Below, in pieces: positions 7,385-15,459 of a stretch of DNA of 64,000 nucleotides; within the stretch, counting starts at the first letter, position 1, and the number at the start of each line of letters is the position of its first letter. Source of the stretch: Phenylobacterium sp. NIBR 498073 (lineage in GTDB: Bacteria > Pseudomonadota > Alphaproteobacteria > Caulobacterales > Caulobacteraceae); the NCBI RefSeq assembly GCF_027286305.1, contig NZ_CP114599.1, positions 1,054,001 through 1,118,000 of the forward strand, given 5' to 3'. The position numbers were made by a program, and so were the translations under genes. The notes beneath the pieces were generated by a model. The model was not told the origin of the DNA and searched no databases. It was given only the letters and a program-made list of their open reading frames with translations.

Positions 7385-7783
7385 TCAGACCGAGATGTCG
7401 ATGATCATCGGCTTGGCCGGTTCGCCGCGCTTGGCGGCTTCGGCGGCCTCGGTATTGAGGGCCTGTTCCATGGCCTCCTTCACCAGACGGGCGACCTCGC
7501 TGTCGATGGTCGCCGGGTCGGCGTCGGGGTTCGCTGAGCGGACCTCGGCTTCGATCTTTTCCTTCAGCTTTTCGAGCTTCTGCTCCTGGGCCCAGGCGTA
7601 GATGCCCTTTTCGCGAATCTCGTCGAGGACGGCGCGCTGGCTGGACTTGGCGAGCTCGGCTTTGCGCGCAGCTTCGGCCGCCGCGGAGGGTTTTGCCGAG
7701 TCGGTTTTGCCGAGCTGGCCGATCTTGCTCAGCGTGTCGGTGGCGAAAAGGCCGTCTACGAGGTTTGAACTGCCGACTTGCAT
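7385..7783 (-). CDS. Hypothetical protein, 132 aa, charged helical
   Basis: Not recognised. It starts MQVGSSNLVDGLFATDTLS and is mostly alpha-helical and rich in Ala, Glu and Lys, with a likely coiled coil around residues 40-100 (EKLKEKIEAEV region). It ends in the hydrophobic-acidic tail MIIDISV. AAGGAG precedes the ATG at 7783; a longer upstream reading is rejected because it runs into the divergent GNAT gene's leader. The 96-residue gene at 8456 has a similar build and a similar last residues pattern (VVDLRV), and the two flank one GNAT gene. Confidence 0.6.
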   Translation of the reverse strand: MQVGSSNLVDGLFATDTLSKIGQLGKTDSAKPSAAAEAARKAELAKSSQRAVLDEIREKGIYAWAQEQKLEKLKEKIEAEVRSANPDADPATIDSEVARLVKEAMEQALNTEAAEAAKRGEPAKPMIIDISV

Positions 7784-7852
7784 GCGGAGGCTCCTTGACT
7801 GGGCTATGCTGGAGCAAAGGCCGGGCCAACCGGCGGTAGAGGAGGAAACCCC

Positions 7853-8455
7853 ATGAGCGCCCCGCCCATGACGGTGCTGCAGGTCAGCGCAGAGGAGGAG
7901 GCGGCGATCCGCGCCGCGGTGCGCGGCGCCGGCGGCGCAGAGATGGTCATCGCCGGGCCGCAGCACGTGGCGGGACTGACGGCGCTGCTGGCCGACCCGA
8001 AGGTCTCGGACCCGATCTACGACCTGCCGCGGCCGATCAACGAGGCCAATGTCGGTCGTTGGGTGGCGGACAGCGAGGCGCTGCGCCAGCGGGGCGAGTG
8101 CATCCTGAGCGTGTCGCTGGACGAGGCCGGGGCCGTCGCCGGCTATTCACGGTTCACGGTCTGGCCGGACCGCTCGGCGGCAGAGATCGCCGGGGCGCGG
8201 CGGGCGGACCTGCAGAATTCCCACAGCGGCAAGGCCGGCGTGGCGCGTTCGATCGCCTTCATGTTCGAGCAGCTGGGCGTGCGGCTGATCGCGCTGACCG
8301 CGGCGCTGGACAATGTGCGCTCGGCCGCCTCGATCGATGCGGCGGGCTTTCGGCGGATGGGCGAGATCGACAGCGTGCGGCCGGACGGGACGACGCGCCG
8401 CTCGCTCTACTGGGAGATGACCCGCGAGGAGTGGGTGCGCCGGCACCGGCTGTAG
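7853..8455 (+). CDS. GNAT-family N-acetyltransferase
   Basis: A 200-residue protein of the RimJ/RimL-type acetyltransferase group. The region QNSHSGKAGVARSIAFMFEQ corresponds to the acetyl-CoA-binding motif, followed by ALDNVRSAASIDAAGFRRMGE, the usual N-x-x-S-x-x-x-x-x-x-x-G-F motif B. The substrate is unknown. A strong ribosome site AGAGGAGG precedes the ATG. It is divergent from the 132-residue gene and directly abuts the convergent 96-residue gene (stop codons 1 base apart). Confidence 0.8.
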   Translation: MSAPPMTVLQVSAEEEAAIRAAVRGAGGAEMVIAGPQHVAGLTALLADPKVSDPIYDLPRPINEANVGRWVADSEALRQRGECILSVSLDEAGAVAGYSRFTVWPDRSAAEIAGARRADLQNSHSGKAGVARSIAFMFEQLGVRLIALTAALDNVRSAASIDAAGFRRMGEIDSVRPDGTTRRSLYWEMTREEWVRRHRL

Positions 8456-8746
8456 TCAGACGCGCAGGTCGACGACCGCCCCGGATGGATCGCGGCCCTG
8501 GGCGGCGCGTTGGTCGGCCGCGCGCCGGGCGTCGTCCTCAAGGATCTTCTGGAAGTCGCCGGCGGCCATGCCGGCGAGCGTCTTCCTGAGCTTCTCTTCC
8601 TCTTCCGGCGTCAGCGTCCGGTCGGGCCTTGCCGGCTCCTCGATGCGCAGCTTGCCGGAGTTCTCGCTCTCCTTGGCCTTGCCGGCGGGGGAGGCGAACT
8701 GCGGCTGGGCGTACCAGCTGGCGGGGCCGACGTTGCTCACGGACAT
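8456..8746 (-). CDS. Hypothetical protein, 96 aa
   Basis: Not recognised. A soluble, charged protein of 96 residues: a variable N-terminal 30 residues (MSVSNVGPASWYAQPQF), then a helical part with TLTPEEEEKLRKTLAGM and a tail GAVVDLRV. The AGGAG box 5-6 bases before the ATG supports a real gene. Its layout (disordered start, helical middle, short hydrophobic/acidic C-terminal strand) resembles the neighbour at 7385, so the two may be distant paralogues; similarity is too weak to be sure. Confidence 0.55.
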   Translation of the reverse strand: MSVSNVGPASWYAQPQFASPAGKAKESENSGKLRIEEPARPDRTLTPEEEEKLRKTLAGMAAGDFQKILEDDARRAADQRAAQGRDPSGAVVDLRV

Positions 8747-8832
8747 GGGGCGCTCCTGACGAAGGGACGCCTGGCGCTAAGCAAGTTTCGGGCCAAAATC
8801 CTTGCCGCGTAAGCGATTGCGCGGGTGCAAAG

Positions 8833-8863
8833 AAAAAGCGGCGGCCCCGTGAGGAGCCGCCGC
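8833..8863 (-). terminator. Rho-independent terminator of the SDR gene
   Basis: On the minus strand GCGGCGGC (8863-8856) pairs with GCCGCCGC (8845-8838) over a 10-base loop, followed by five T. It starts 27 bases after the stop of the SDR gene at 8890. Confidence 0.85.
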
Positions 8864-8889
8864 CTTGAAGTCCTAAGCTACCTGGCCGA

Positions 8890-9825
8890 TCAGCCGGCCT
8901 TGGCCGGGGCCGCGTCGCCGCCCTGGCTCGCCAGCGGCGGGCGCGAGAGCGGGGTGAACTTCGGCTCCATCTTCGGAATGGCTTCCGAGAGGATGGACTG
9001 CACCGTCCAGCCTTCTTCCTTGGTCACGGTCTCGACCGGACGCGGCTGGCTGTAGAGGATGATGTTCTCGCCCGAGGCGCCGAAGATCTGGCCCGAGACG
9101 CTGGCCGCAGCCGGGGTGATCATGGCGACGGAGAAGCGGGCCGGCTGGTCGGCGCGGATCTTCTCGGCCATCACCGCGCGGCGGGCGGCGGCGGCTTCGT
9201 CCTTCACCGGCACCGACTGGGTCATGCGGGTCCAGGCGACCGGAGCCAGGCAGTTGGAGCGCACGTTGTTGCGCGCGCCTTCCATGGCGATGATCCGCGA
9301 CAGGCCGGCGATGCCCATCTTGGCCGCGCCGTAGTTGGCCTGGCCGATGTTGCCGAGCAGGCCCGAGGTCGAGGTGAAGAACATGTAGGCGCCGTCGTTC
9401 TGTTCGCGGAACAGCTCGATGGTGGCGCGGGCGACGTTGAACGAGCCGCGCATGTGGACGGCGATGACCGCGTCCCATTCAGCTTCGGTCATCTTGTGGA
9501 ACATCACGTCGCGCAGGATGCCGGCCGGGTTGATCACCGCGTGCAGGCCGCCGAATTCCTTCTTGGCCTGCTCGACCATGCCGTAGACGGCGTCGAGGTC
9601 GGTGACGCTGTCGGAGTTGGAAACCGCTTCGCCGCCCGCGGCGCGGATTTCCTGAGCAACCTGTTCGGCCGGACCCGCCGAACCTTCGTCCTCGCCCTTG
9701 AGGCCGCCGCCGAGGTCGTTGACCACGACCTTCGCGCCTTCGGCGGCCGCGATCAGCGCGCAGTCACGGCCAATGCCGTTGCCGCCGCCGGTGACCAGAA
9801 CAACTTTCCCTGAAAGCGAACCCAT
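8890..9825 (-). CDS. Short-chain dehydrogenase, MFE-2/HSD17B4-like
   Basis: A 311-residue SDR. TGGGNGIG is at residues 12-19, followed by the acidic NAD-binding ND-L-GGG at 36-41. NPAG (99-102) replaces NNAG, the serine is at about 154, and Y165/K169 complete the catalytic set. The long insertion after the second strand and the C-terminal 60-residue extension match the (3R)-hydroxyacyl-CoA dehydrogenase units of multifunctional beta-oxidation enzyme type 2. It follows an MFS exporter gene by 32 bases and probably shares its transcript. AGGGAG precedes the ATG. Confidence 0.88.
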   Translation of the reverse strand: MGSLSGKVVLVTGGGNGIGRDCALIAAAEGAKVVVNDLGGGLKGEDEGSAGPAEQVAQEIRAAGGEAVSNSDSVTDLDAVYGMVEQAKKEFGGLHAVINPAGILRDVMFHKMTEAEWDAVIAVHMRGSFNVARATIELFREQNDGAYMFFTSTSGLLGNIGQANYGAAKMGIAGLSRIIAMEGARNNVRSNCLAPVAWTRMTQSVPVKDEAAAARRAVMAEKIRADQPARFSVAMITPAAASVSGQIFGASGENIILYSQPRPVETVTKEEGWTVQSILSEAIPKMEPKFTPLSRPPLASQGGDAAPAKAG

Positions 9826-9857
9826 CGATCAATCTCCCTAAAAGAATGGCGTTGTTG

Positions 9858-11117
9858 TTATTCGAGCCGGTCGGCCTTGCGCAAGGCGGGAAACAGTTTC
9901 GCCCAGACCCCGGTGACGATCAACGCGGCGACGCCGCCCGAGACCGCGGCGCCGACCGCGCCCATGAAGCGGGCCGCCACGCCGGTGCGGAACTCGCCCA
10001 GCTCGTTCGAGGCACCGATGAACAGCGAGGAGACGGCGGCGACGCGGCCGCGCATCTGGTCGGGAGTGACGATCTGCACCAAGGTCTGGCGGACATAGAC
10101 GCTGAGCATATCGGCGCCGCCGAGCACGGCCAGGGCCACGACCGACAGCCAGAAGCTCTGCGACAGCCCGAAGACGACGGTCGCGAGCGCGAAGATCGCC
10201 ACGCCGACGAACATGATCGGCCCGGCGTTGGTGCGGATCGGATGGGCGGCCAGCCACATGGCGACCAGGGTGGCGCCGATGGCCGGGCCGGCGCGCAGCA
10301 TGCCGAAGCCCTCGGCCCCGACGTGCAGGACGTCGCGGGCGTAGACCGGCAGCAGGGCCGTCGCCCCGCCCAGCAGCACGGCGAACAGGTCCAGCGAGAT
10401 CGCCCCGAAGACGATCTTGTTGTGCCAGACGTAGCCCAGGCCCTCCTTGATCAGGGTCCAGCGCGAGCCGGCCTGGGCCACCGGCTTGGTGTTCATGGCG
10501 ATCAGCGAGACGGTGAGCACGGCGACCAGATAGAGGCCGCTGGTGGTCCCGTAGGCGACGGCCGGCGAGATCGAGACCAGGGCGCCGCCAAGCGCCGGGC
10601 CGATGATCGAGCCGCCCTGCCAGGCCAGCGAATTCCAGGCGATGGCGCGCGGCAGCAGGCTGCGCGGCACCAGCATAGGGCCCATGGCGGTGCCGGCCGG
10701 GCCCATGAAGGCGCGGCTGGTCCCGAACAGCACGGCGACGCCCAGCAGCAGCGGGATGGTGGCGAACCCGAACAGGCTGGCGGCCAGCAGCAGCAGCACC
10801 GAGGCGATTTCGCCGGCGTAGCAGAGCTGGAGGATGCGCTTGCGGTCGTAGCGGTCGGCGGCCTCGCCGGCCCACAGCGCCAGCAGCAGCACCGGGATGA
10901 AGGTCACCAGCCCGATCATGCCGACATAGAAGGCCGACTGGGCGACGCTGTGGGTCTCGCGGGCCACGGCGTAGACCTGCCAGCCGAGCGCCACGCTCTG
11001 GATCTGCACGCCGAGGGTCGAGGCCACGCGGGTCGACCAGAACAGCATGTAGTCGCGGTGGGCTAGGAGCTCGCGGGCGGTGGTCGGCTGGTCGGCGGCG
11101 TCGGTCGGTTCAGACAT
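9858..11117 (-). CDS. MFS transporter, MFS_3/EntS-like
   Basis: A 419-residue integral membrane protein with 12 predicted helices. The N-terminal FWSTRVASTLGVQIQSVALGW and the loop A-D-R-Y-D-R-K-R-I-L between helices 2 and 3 are the signature of the MFS_3 branch (enterobactin exporter EntS and relatives). It probably exports a small molecule; the substrate is unknown. The downstream SDR gene is 32 bases away on the same strand. The upstream gap to the divergent GNAT gene is about 250 bp and contains no recognisable gene. Confidence 0.87.
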   Translation of the reverse strand: MSEPTDAADQPTTARELLAHRDYMLFWSTRVASTLGVQIQSVALGWQVYAVARETHSVAQSAFYVGMIGLVTFIPVLLLALWAGEAADRYDRKRILQLCYAGEIASVLLLLAASLFGFATIPLLLGVAVLFGTSRAFMGPAGTAMGPMLVPRSLLPRAIAWNSLAWQGGSIIGPALGGALVSISPAVAYGTTSGLYLVAVLTVSLIAMNTKPVAQAGSRWTLIKEGLGYVWHNKIVFGAISLDLFAVLLGGATALLPVYARDVLHVGAEGFGMLRAGPAIGATLVAMWLAAHPIRTNAGPIMFVGVAIFALATVVFGLSQSFWLSVVALAVLGGADMLSVYVRQTLVQIVTPDQMRGRVAAVSSLFIGASNELGEFRTGVAARFMGAVGAAVSGGVAALIVTGVWAKLFPALRKADRLE

Positions 11118-11365
11118 GCGAGCTCGGTACTCGAGGACGGCGAAGGCCGGGCAACTTGGACCGCGACGACCTGCGCCGCAACGCGCGATTGACGCGGGCC
11201 CGTCATGGCCTTATGCGCCGCGCTTCCAACGTGAACGATCTGGAAGACGTCCATGCGACGCCAGCGACGAACCGGGCGCGCCCGCCGCGCCAGCTAGAGC
11301 CCCGCTCGCCTGCGCCGATGCGCGTTGGCGGCGGCCCCCGTCGCCTTCCGCCCGCAAAGACGTCC

Positions 11366-11851
11366 ATGATCGTTCCCGCCGAACAGGCCCTTACCTACAC
11401 CCAAGAAGACCCCGCCGACGAAGCCGCCATCGAGGCGCTGCTGGACCATGCCTTCGGGCCCGGCCGCTTCGTGAAGGCGTCCGAGCGCGTGCGCGAGTTC
11501 GCCGAGTTTCGCCCCGACATGTCGTTCTGCGCCTGGGACCAGGGCGCCCTGGTCGGCGTCGTGCGGATGTGGAAGGTGCATGTGGGCGGCGCGCCCGCGA
11601 TCTTCCTGGGGCCGCTGGCGGTGCAGGCCGAGGGCCGCAAGTTCGGCGTCGGCGGCGAACTGGTGCAGCGCGCCTGCGCCGCGGCGCAAGCCGCCGGCTA
11701 TCCGGTGCTGCTGGTCGGCGATGCGCCCTATTTCAGCCGCTTCGGCTTCTCGGCCGCGCCCTGCAAGGGCGTGCGGATGCCCGGGCCGGTCGACCAGCGC
11801 CGGGTGCTGGCGCGCGGCGTGGACTTGCTGGACGGGCCGGTCACGGCCTGA
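11366..11851 (+). CDS. GNAT acetyltransferase, YhbS-like
   Basis: A 161-residue protein of the YhbS-type GNAT group. The motif FLGPLAVQAEGRKFGVGGELV carries the acetyl-CoA loop R-K-x-G-V-G-G, and VLLVGDAPYFSRFGFSAA is the typical Y-x-x-F-G-F segment. The ATG at 11366 fits the family length; a longer in-frame extension is Pro/Arg-rich and looks non-coding. A possible promoter is TTGACG (11189-11194) and TATGCG (11212-11217) with a 17-base spacer. The target molecule is unknown. Confidence 0.82.
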   Translation: MIVPAEQALTYTQEDPADEAAIEALLDHAFGPGRFVKASERVREFAEFRPDMSFCAWDQGALVGVVRMWKVHVGGAPAIFLGPLAVQAEGRKFGVGGELVQRACAAAQAAGYPVLLVGDAPYFSRFGFSAAPCKGVRMPGPVDQRRVLARGVDLLDGPVTA

Positions 11852-11857
11852 GCCCGT

Positions 11858-12040
11858 CTAGGCGAAGGTGCGCGAGGTCGCGTCTTTCCGCCGACGGATT
11901 GCGCGAACCTTATTGAACGCGGCCAGTGCGATGGCGAGCGGGTAGCCGATCCAGGGCGCCCAGTGCTGCTCCATGAGGCCCCCCGCAGTCGCCGCGACCA
12001 CGATCCCGATGGCGACCCAAATGAAAAAGTTCGGCCCCAA
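11858..12040 (-). CDS. Small two-helix membrane protein, 60 aa
   Basis: Not recognised. Sixty residues with two hydrophobic stretches (residues 5-24 and 30-44) and a basic tail KVRAIRRRKD, consistent with a small inner-membrane protein. It would start at a TTG 5 bases after the stop of the DUF1801 gene, so translation may be coupled. The weak start codon and lack of a clear ribosome site keep the confidence low. Confidence 0.4.
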   Translation of the reverse strand: MGPNFFIWVAIGIVVAATAGGLMEQHWAPWIGYPLAIALAAFNKVRAIRRRKDATSRTFA

Positions 12041-12045
12041 GACGC

Positions 12046-12441
12046 TCAGCCCTTCTTCGGCTTCTTCTTCGAGGCGCTGTTGAGCGCGGCGGCGGCCTGA
12101 ACCAGGGTCTTGAAGGCCTCTTCGTCCAGGGCTGCGCCCTGCGGGATGTCGATGGCGCGGCGGACGTTTCCCTCAAGGCTGGAGTTGAACAGGCCGGCGG
12201 GGTCGTCGAGGGCGGCGCCCTTGGCGAAGGTCAGCTTGACGTAAGCCTTGTAGGTCTCGCCGGTGCAGATGATGCCGTCATGCGACCAGACCGGCGTGCC
12301 GCGCCACTTCACTTCCTCGACGACCTCCGGGACCGCCTGGTGGATCAGGGCGCGGACGCGGGCGAGGGTCTCGCCGCGCCAGTCGCCGAGCGCAGCGATG
12401 CGAGCGTCGATCTCGGCGGAGGCGGTGTCGGTCGGCGTCAT
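12046..12441 (-). CDS. DUF1801 family protein
   Basis: A 131-residue protein with the DUF1801 core: V-R-A-L-I-H-Q-A-V-P-E-V-V-E-E-V-K-W near residues 29-46 and the strand W-S-H-D-G-I-I-C-T near 52-60. The C-terminus is lysine-rich (SKKKPKKG). The fold is of the SRPBCC/YdhG-like type and function is unknown; members are often near stress genes. It is divergent from the DUF1285 operon, with about 127 bp between the starts. Confidence 0.75.
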   Translation of the reverse strand: MTPTDTASAEIDARIAALGDWRGETLARVRALIHQAVPEVVEEVKWRGTPVWSHDGIICTGETYKAYVKLTFAKGAALDDPAGLFNSSLEGNVRRAIDIPQGAALDEEAFKTLVQAAAALNSASKKKPKKG

Positions 12442-12568
12442 GTGGCGTGTCCTTCGGCGGCGGGCGCCACCTTGCGGCGAATGAAACGACGATGTCGAGG
12501 CGCGCGATCCATGCGTCTTGTGGAAGAACCCCGTTGAGGCGACGCGCGCGGGTCCTTACCTTTGCCGC

Positions 12569-13144
12569 ATGGGAGAGACGACGACGAAGCCCGGCCTCGA
12601 GGGCGTAATCGCAGCGGCCAAGCAGGCGCCTGGGCGCGGCTTGCCGCCGGTGCACCTGTGGAACCCGGCCCACTGCGGCGAGATCGACATCGTGATCCGC
12701 AAGGACGGGACCTGGTTCCACGAGGGCACGCCGATCGGGCGCGAGGCGCTGGTGCGGCTGTTCTCGACCGTGCTGCGCAAGGACCCCGACGGCTTCCACC
12801 TGGTGACCCCGGTGGAGAAGATGAAGATCACCGTCGAGGATGCGCCGTTCATCGCCACGCGGGTGGACCGCGAGGGCGAGGGGCTGACGTTCCTGACCAA
12901 TGTCGGCGACGAGGTGGTCGCAGGTCCTGAGAACGAGATCCGGGTGGAGATGGACGCCGTGACCGGCGAGCCGCGGCCCTATCTGCACGTGCGGCGCGGG
13001 CTGGAGGCTCTGATCGCCCGGCCGGTGTTCTATGAGCTGGTCGAGCTGGCCCAGGAGCGCGACACCCCCGAGGGGCCGCGCCTGGGGGTCGAATCGAACG
13101 GCGCCTGGTTCCCGATCGGCCCGGCCGGAGCCCACCAGCTGTGA
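12569..13144 (+). CDS. DUF1285 family protein
   Basis: A 191-residue soluble protein. The block PVHLWNPAHCGEIDIVIRKDG followed by T-W-F-H-E-G-T-P-I is the hallmark of DUF1285 proteins (two beta domains, function unknown). It is the first gene of a four-gene run in which every junction overlaps: its TGA shares bases with the GTG of the NUDIX gene. The start at 12569 (ATGGGAGAG) gives the family length; a GTG-type extension upstream adds non-conserved residues. Confidence 0.82.
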   Translation: MGETTTKPGLEGVIAAAKQAPGRGLPPVHLWNPAHCGEIDIVIRKDGTWFHEGTPIGREALVRLFSTVLRKDPDGFHLVTPVEKMKITVEDAPFIATRVDREGEGLTFLTNVGDEVVAGPENEIRVEMDAVTGEPRPYLHVRRGLEALIARPVFYELVELAQERDTPEGPRLGVESNGAWFPIGPAGAHQL

Positions 13145-13782
13145 GCCCGAACGCGCCGCCGGACGAAATGCGCGAGTGGATCGCCGGCCATCTCGATCCG
13201 CTCGACGGCGAGCCGGCGAGCACGGTCGCGTCCGATTTCGACCTGGGGCCGAACGCCTTTCCCAACGAGCCGGTCAGCCTGAAGCCGGCGGCGGTGCTGG
13301 TCGGGCTGATCGAGCGCCCCTTCGGCTATTCGGTGCTGCTGACCCGGCGGGCCGACACCCTGCGCAGTCACACCGGCCAGATCGCGCTGCCGGGCGGTCG
13401 CTCCGATCCGGGCGAGACCAGCCCGATCACCGCCCTGCGCGAGGCGCACGAGGAGGTGGGGCTGGCCCCGGACTACGTGACCCTGGCGGGGCTGTCCTCG
13501 CCGTACCGGACGGGGACGGGGTTCCTGGTGACGCCGGTGGTGGGGTTCATCCAGCCGGGGTTCTCGCTGACGCCCAACCCGGCCGAGGTGGCCGACATCT
13601 TCGAGACGCCGTTCGGGTTCCTGATGGACCCGGCCAACCACGAGCGGCACGAGCGCCAGGGACCCGACGGCCAACTGCGCCGTTTTTACGCCATGACCCA
13701 CGAGGATCGCTTCATCTGGGGCGCGACGGCCGGGATGCTGCGGGCGCTCTACGACCGGCTCTACGGGGCGGCGGTTGCTTAG
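13141..13782 (+). CDS. NUDIX hydrolase, CoA-pyrophosphatase type
   Basis: A 213-residue NUDIX enzyme. The NUDIX box runs G-G-R-S-D-P-G-E-x7-R-E-A-H-E-E-V-G (about residues 84-107), and the preceding LLTRRADTLRSHTGQIALP is the NuCoA motif that marks coenzyme-A diphosphatases such as NudL. It would cleave CoA or derivatives to phosphopantetheine and 3',5'-ADP. The GTG start overlaps the previous stop (GTGA). The co-transcribed CCA-adding enzyme gene is a conserved neighbour of this family in alphaproteobacteria. Confidence 0.9.
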   Translation: MSPNAPPDEMREWIAGHLDPLDGEPASTVASDFDLGPNAFPNEPVSLKPAAVLVGLIERPFGYSVLLTRRADTLRSHTGQIALPGGRSDPGETSPITALREAHEEVGLAPDYVTLAGLSSPYRTGTGFLVTPVVGFIQPGFSLTPNPAEVADIFETPFGFLMDPANHERHERQGPDGQLRRFYAMTHEDRFIWGATAGMLRALYDRLYGAAVA

Positions 13783-14050
13783 GGAGCTGGCCCCGCGGCT
13801 GCTGCTGATCGCAGCCCCCTTCGTCATCTGGTTCATCTGGCGCGGCGTGGCGCTGCGCACGGGGCGGCCGATGGGGGCGACGCCGTGGACCTGGCTGGTG
13901 GCGATCGCCGGGGTGCTGCTGGCGGCTTCGCTGCTGGCGACCGGTCTTTTCCATGGCGACAACCGCGGGGAGACCTATGTTCCTGCGGAGGTCGAGGCCG
14001 GCGGCCATGTGGCGCCGGGACATTTCGAGAAGAAGGCGCCCGCGAAGTGA
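13775..14050 (+). CDS. DUF6111-like small membrane protein
   Basis: A 91-residue protein with two membrane helices (about residues 7-24 and 38-60) and a short soluble tail rich in Gly, Glu and His. It begins at a TTG that overlaps the end of the NUDIX gene by 8 bases and ends by overlapping the CCA-transferase start. The size, helix pattern and position between nudL-like and CCA genes match the DUF6111 family found at this place in alphaproteobacteria. Function unknown. Confidence 0.7.
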   Translation: MLRELAPRLLLIAAPFVIWFIWRGVALRTGRPMGATPWTWLVAIAGVLLAASLLATGLFHGDNRGETYVPAEVEAGGHVAPGHFEKKAPAK

Positions 14051-15291
14051 CGCAGAGCATCGGCGAAAAGCCCTGGATGAAGCCCGCCGCGCCGGTCATG
14101 GAGGCGCTGGAGGCGGTCGGCGGGGCGGGCTGCGCGCGGTTCGTCGGCGGGGCGGTGCGCAACGCCCTGTTGGGCGCGCCGGTGGGCGATGTCGACATCG
14201 CCTGCACCCTCACCCCCGACCAGGCGACCAAGGCGCTGGAGGCGGCCGGGATCAAGGTCGCGCCGACCGGAGTGGACCATGGCACGGTCACCGCCATCGT
14301 CGGCGGCGAACCCTTCGAAGTGACGACCCTGCGCCGCGACGTCGAGACCGACGGGCGGCGGGCGGTGGTGGCCTTCACCCAGGACTGGGGCGAGGACGCC
14401 CAGCGCCGCGACTTCACGATGAACGCGGTCTATGCCGACCGGCTGGGGAACCTGACCGATCCGACGGGGACCGGCGTGGCCGACGCCCAGGCCGGGAGGC
14501 TGGTGTTCGTGGGCGATCCTGCGACCCGGATCGCCGAGGATTCGCTGCGCATCCTGCGCTATTTCCGGTTCCTGGCCTGGTACGGCAAGGGCGAGCCGGA
14601 CGCCGCGGCGCTGGCCGCCTGCGAGGCCGGGCGCGAGCTGATGAGCAATCTGGCCGCCGAGCGCGTGGCCAAGGAGCTGCTGAAGCTGTTGGCGGCCTAC
14701 GATCCGCGGCCGGCGACGGCGCTGATGGCCAAGACCGGGGTGCTGACCCGCCTGCTGCCGAGCGCCACGGATCTGACGGCGTTCAACCAGCTGATCGAGG
14801 TCGAGACCGAGCAGCTGTTCACCTGCGACCCGCTGCTGCGGCTGGCGACCCTGCTGCCAGGCAACGAGGTCGGCGTCGGCAAGGCGGCCGAAGCCTTGCG
14901 GCTTTCCAACGACCAGCGCGACCGGCTGGTGGCGGCGATGGGCAAGACCCCGCGCATCACCTCGTGGATGAGCCCGCGCGAGAGCCGTCGGGCGGTTTAC
15001 CGAATCGGCGTGCAGGCGTTCAGCGACCGCATCAAGCTGGCCTGGTCGCGTTCGGAGCGGTCGGCGGCCACGCACCAGTGGCGCGGCCTGTTGGCGCTGG
15101 CCGAGAGCTGGACCCCGCCGCCGTTCCCGCTGACCGGCGAGGACGTGCTGAAGTCGGGCGTGCCCAAGGGGCCGATGGTCGGCCAGGTGCTGCGCGAGGT
15201 CGAGGACTGGTGGATCGACCACGATTTCATCGACGACAAGTTCTCGGCCATCGAGAAGCTGAAGGCCGTGGCCCAGGGCATGGCGTACTAG
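14047..15291 (+). CDS. cca: CCA tRNA nucleotidyltransferase
   Basis: A 414-residue class II nucleotidyltransferase that adds or repairs the 3' CCA end of tRNA. The catalytic head has FVGGAVRNALLG, then the D-V-D-I metal-binding aspartates, the ETDGRRA motif and the R-R-D-F-T-M-N-A-V nucleotide block. The RNA-binding motif R-I-A-E-D-S-L-R-I-L-R follows. The GTG at 14047 overlaps the previous stop as GTGA and adds 10 residues before an internal ATG at 14077; the coupled GTG is preferred. It closes the DUF1285-NUDIX-DUF6111 operon; a family A repeat follows 3 bases after its stop. Confidence 0.93.
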   Translation: MTQSIGEKPWMKPAAPVMEALEAVGGAGCARFVGGAVRNALLGAPVGDVDIACTLTPDQATKALEAAGIKVAPTGVDHGTVTAIVGGEPFEVTTLRRDVETDGRRAVVAFTQDWGEDAQRRDFTMNAVYADRLGNLTDPTGTGVADAQAGRLVFVGDPATRIAEDSLRILRYFRFLAWYGKGEPDAAALAACEAGRELMSNLAAERVAKELLKLLAAYDPRPATALMAKTGVLTRLLPSATDLTAFNQLIEVETEQLFTCDPLLRLATLLPGNEVGVGKAAEALRLSNDQRDRLVAAMGKTPRITSWMSPRESRRAVYRIGVQAFSDRIKLAWSRSERSAATHQWRGLLALAESWTPPPFPLTGEDVLKSGVPKGPMVGQVLREVEDWWIDHDFIDDKFSAIEKLKAVAQGMAY

Positions 15292-15294
15292 ACG

Positions 15295-15436
15295 TGTCAT
15301 CCCGGCTGGAGCGAAGCGGAAGGCCGGGATCCATTCGCACCGTTCGCGCTCATCAGGGCGCGGATTTCGCCTCGTCCTGGTCCATCCGGTGTTCATAGGT
15401 CCCGGTCTTCGGCCAAAGGCCGAAACCGGGATGACA
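15295..15436. repeat. Palindromic intergenic repeat, family A copy 3
   Basis: About 142 bp between TGTCATCCCGG and CCGGGATGACA. The right-end hairpin reads CCCGGTCTTCGGCCAAAGGC then CGAAACCGGG; the left-end hairpin is CCGGCTGGAGCGAAGCGG then AAGGCCGGG. It separates the cca gene from the amidotransferase gene and could act as a terminator. Confidence 0.85.
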
Positions 15437-15459
15437 ATTGAGTTTGAGGTTCAAGCTTC

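Noticed and set aside
11238-11256. Weak match to the ATCTGnACnnCGTnCAGAT operator near the YhbS-like GNAT gene
   Set aside because: Only about 11 of 15 defined positions agree and the right arm is broken; expected by chance.
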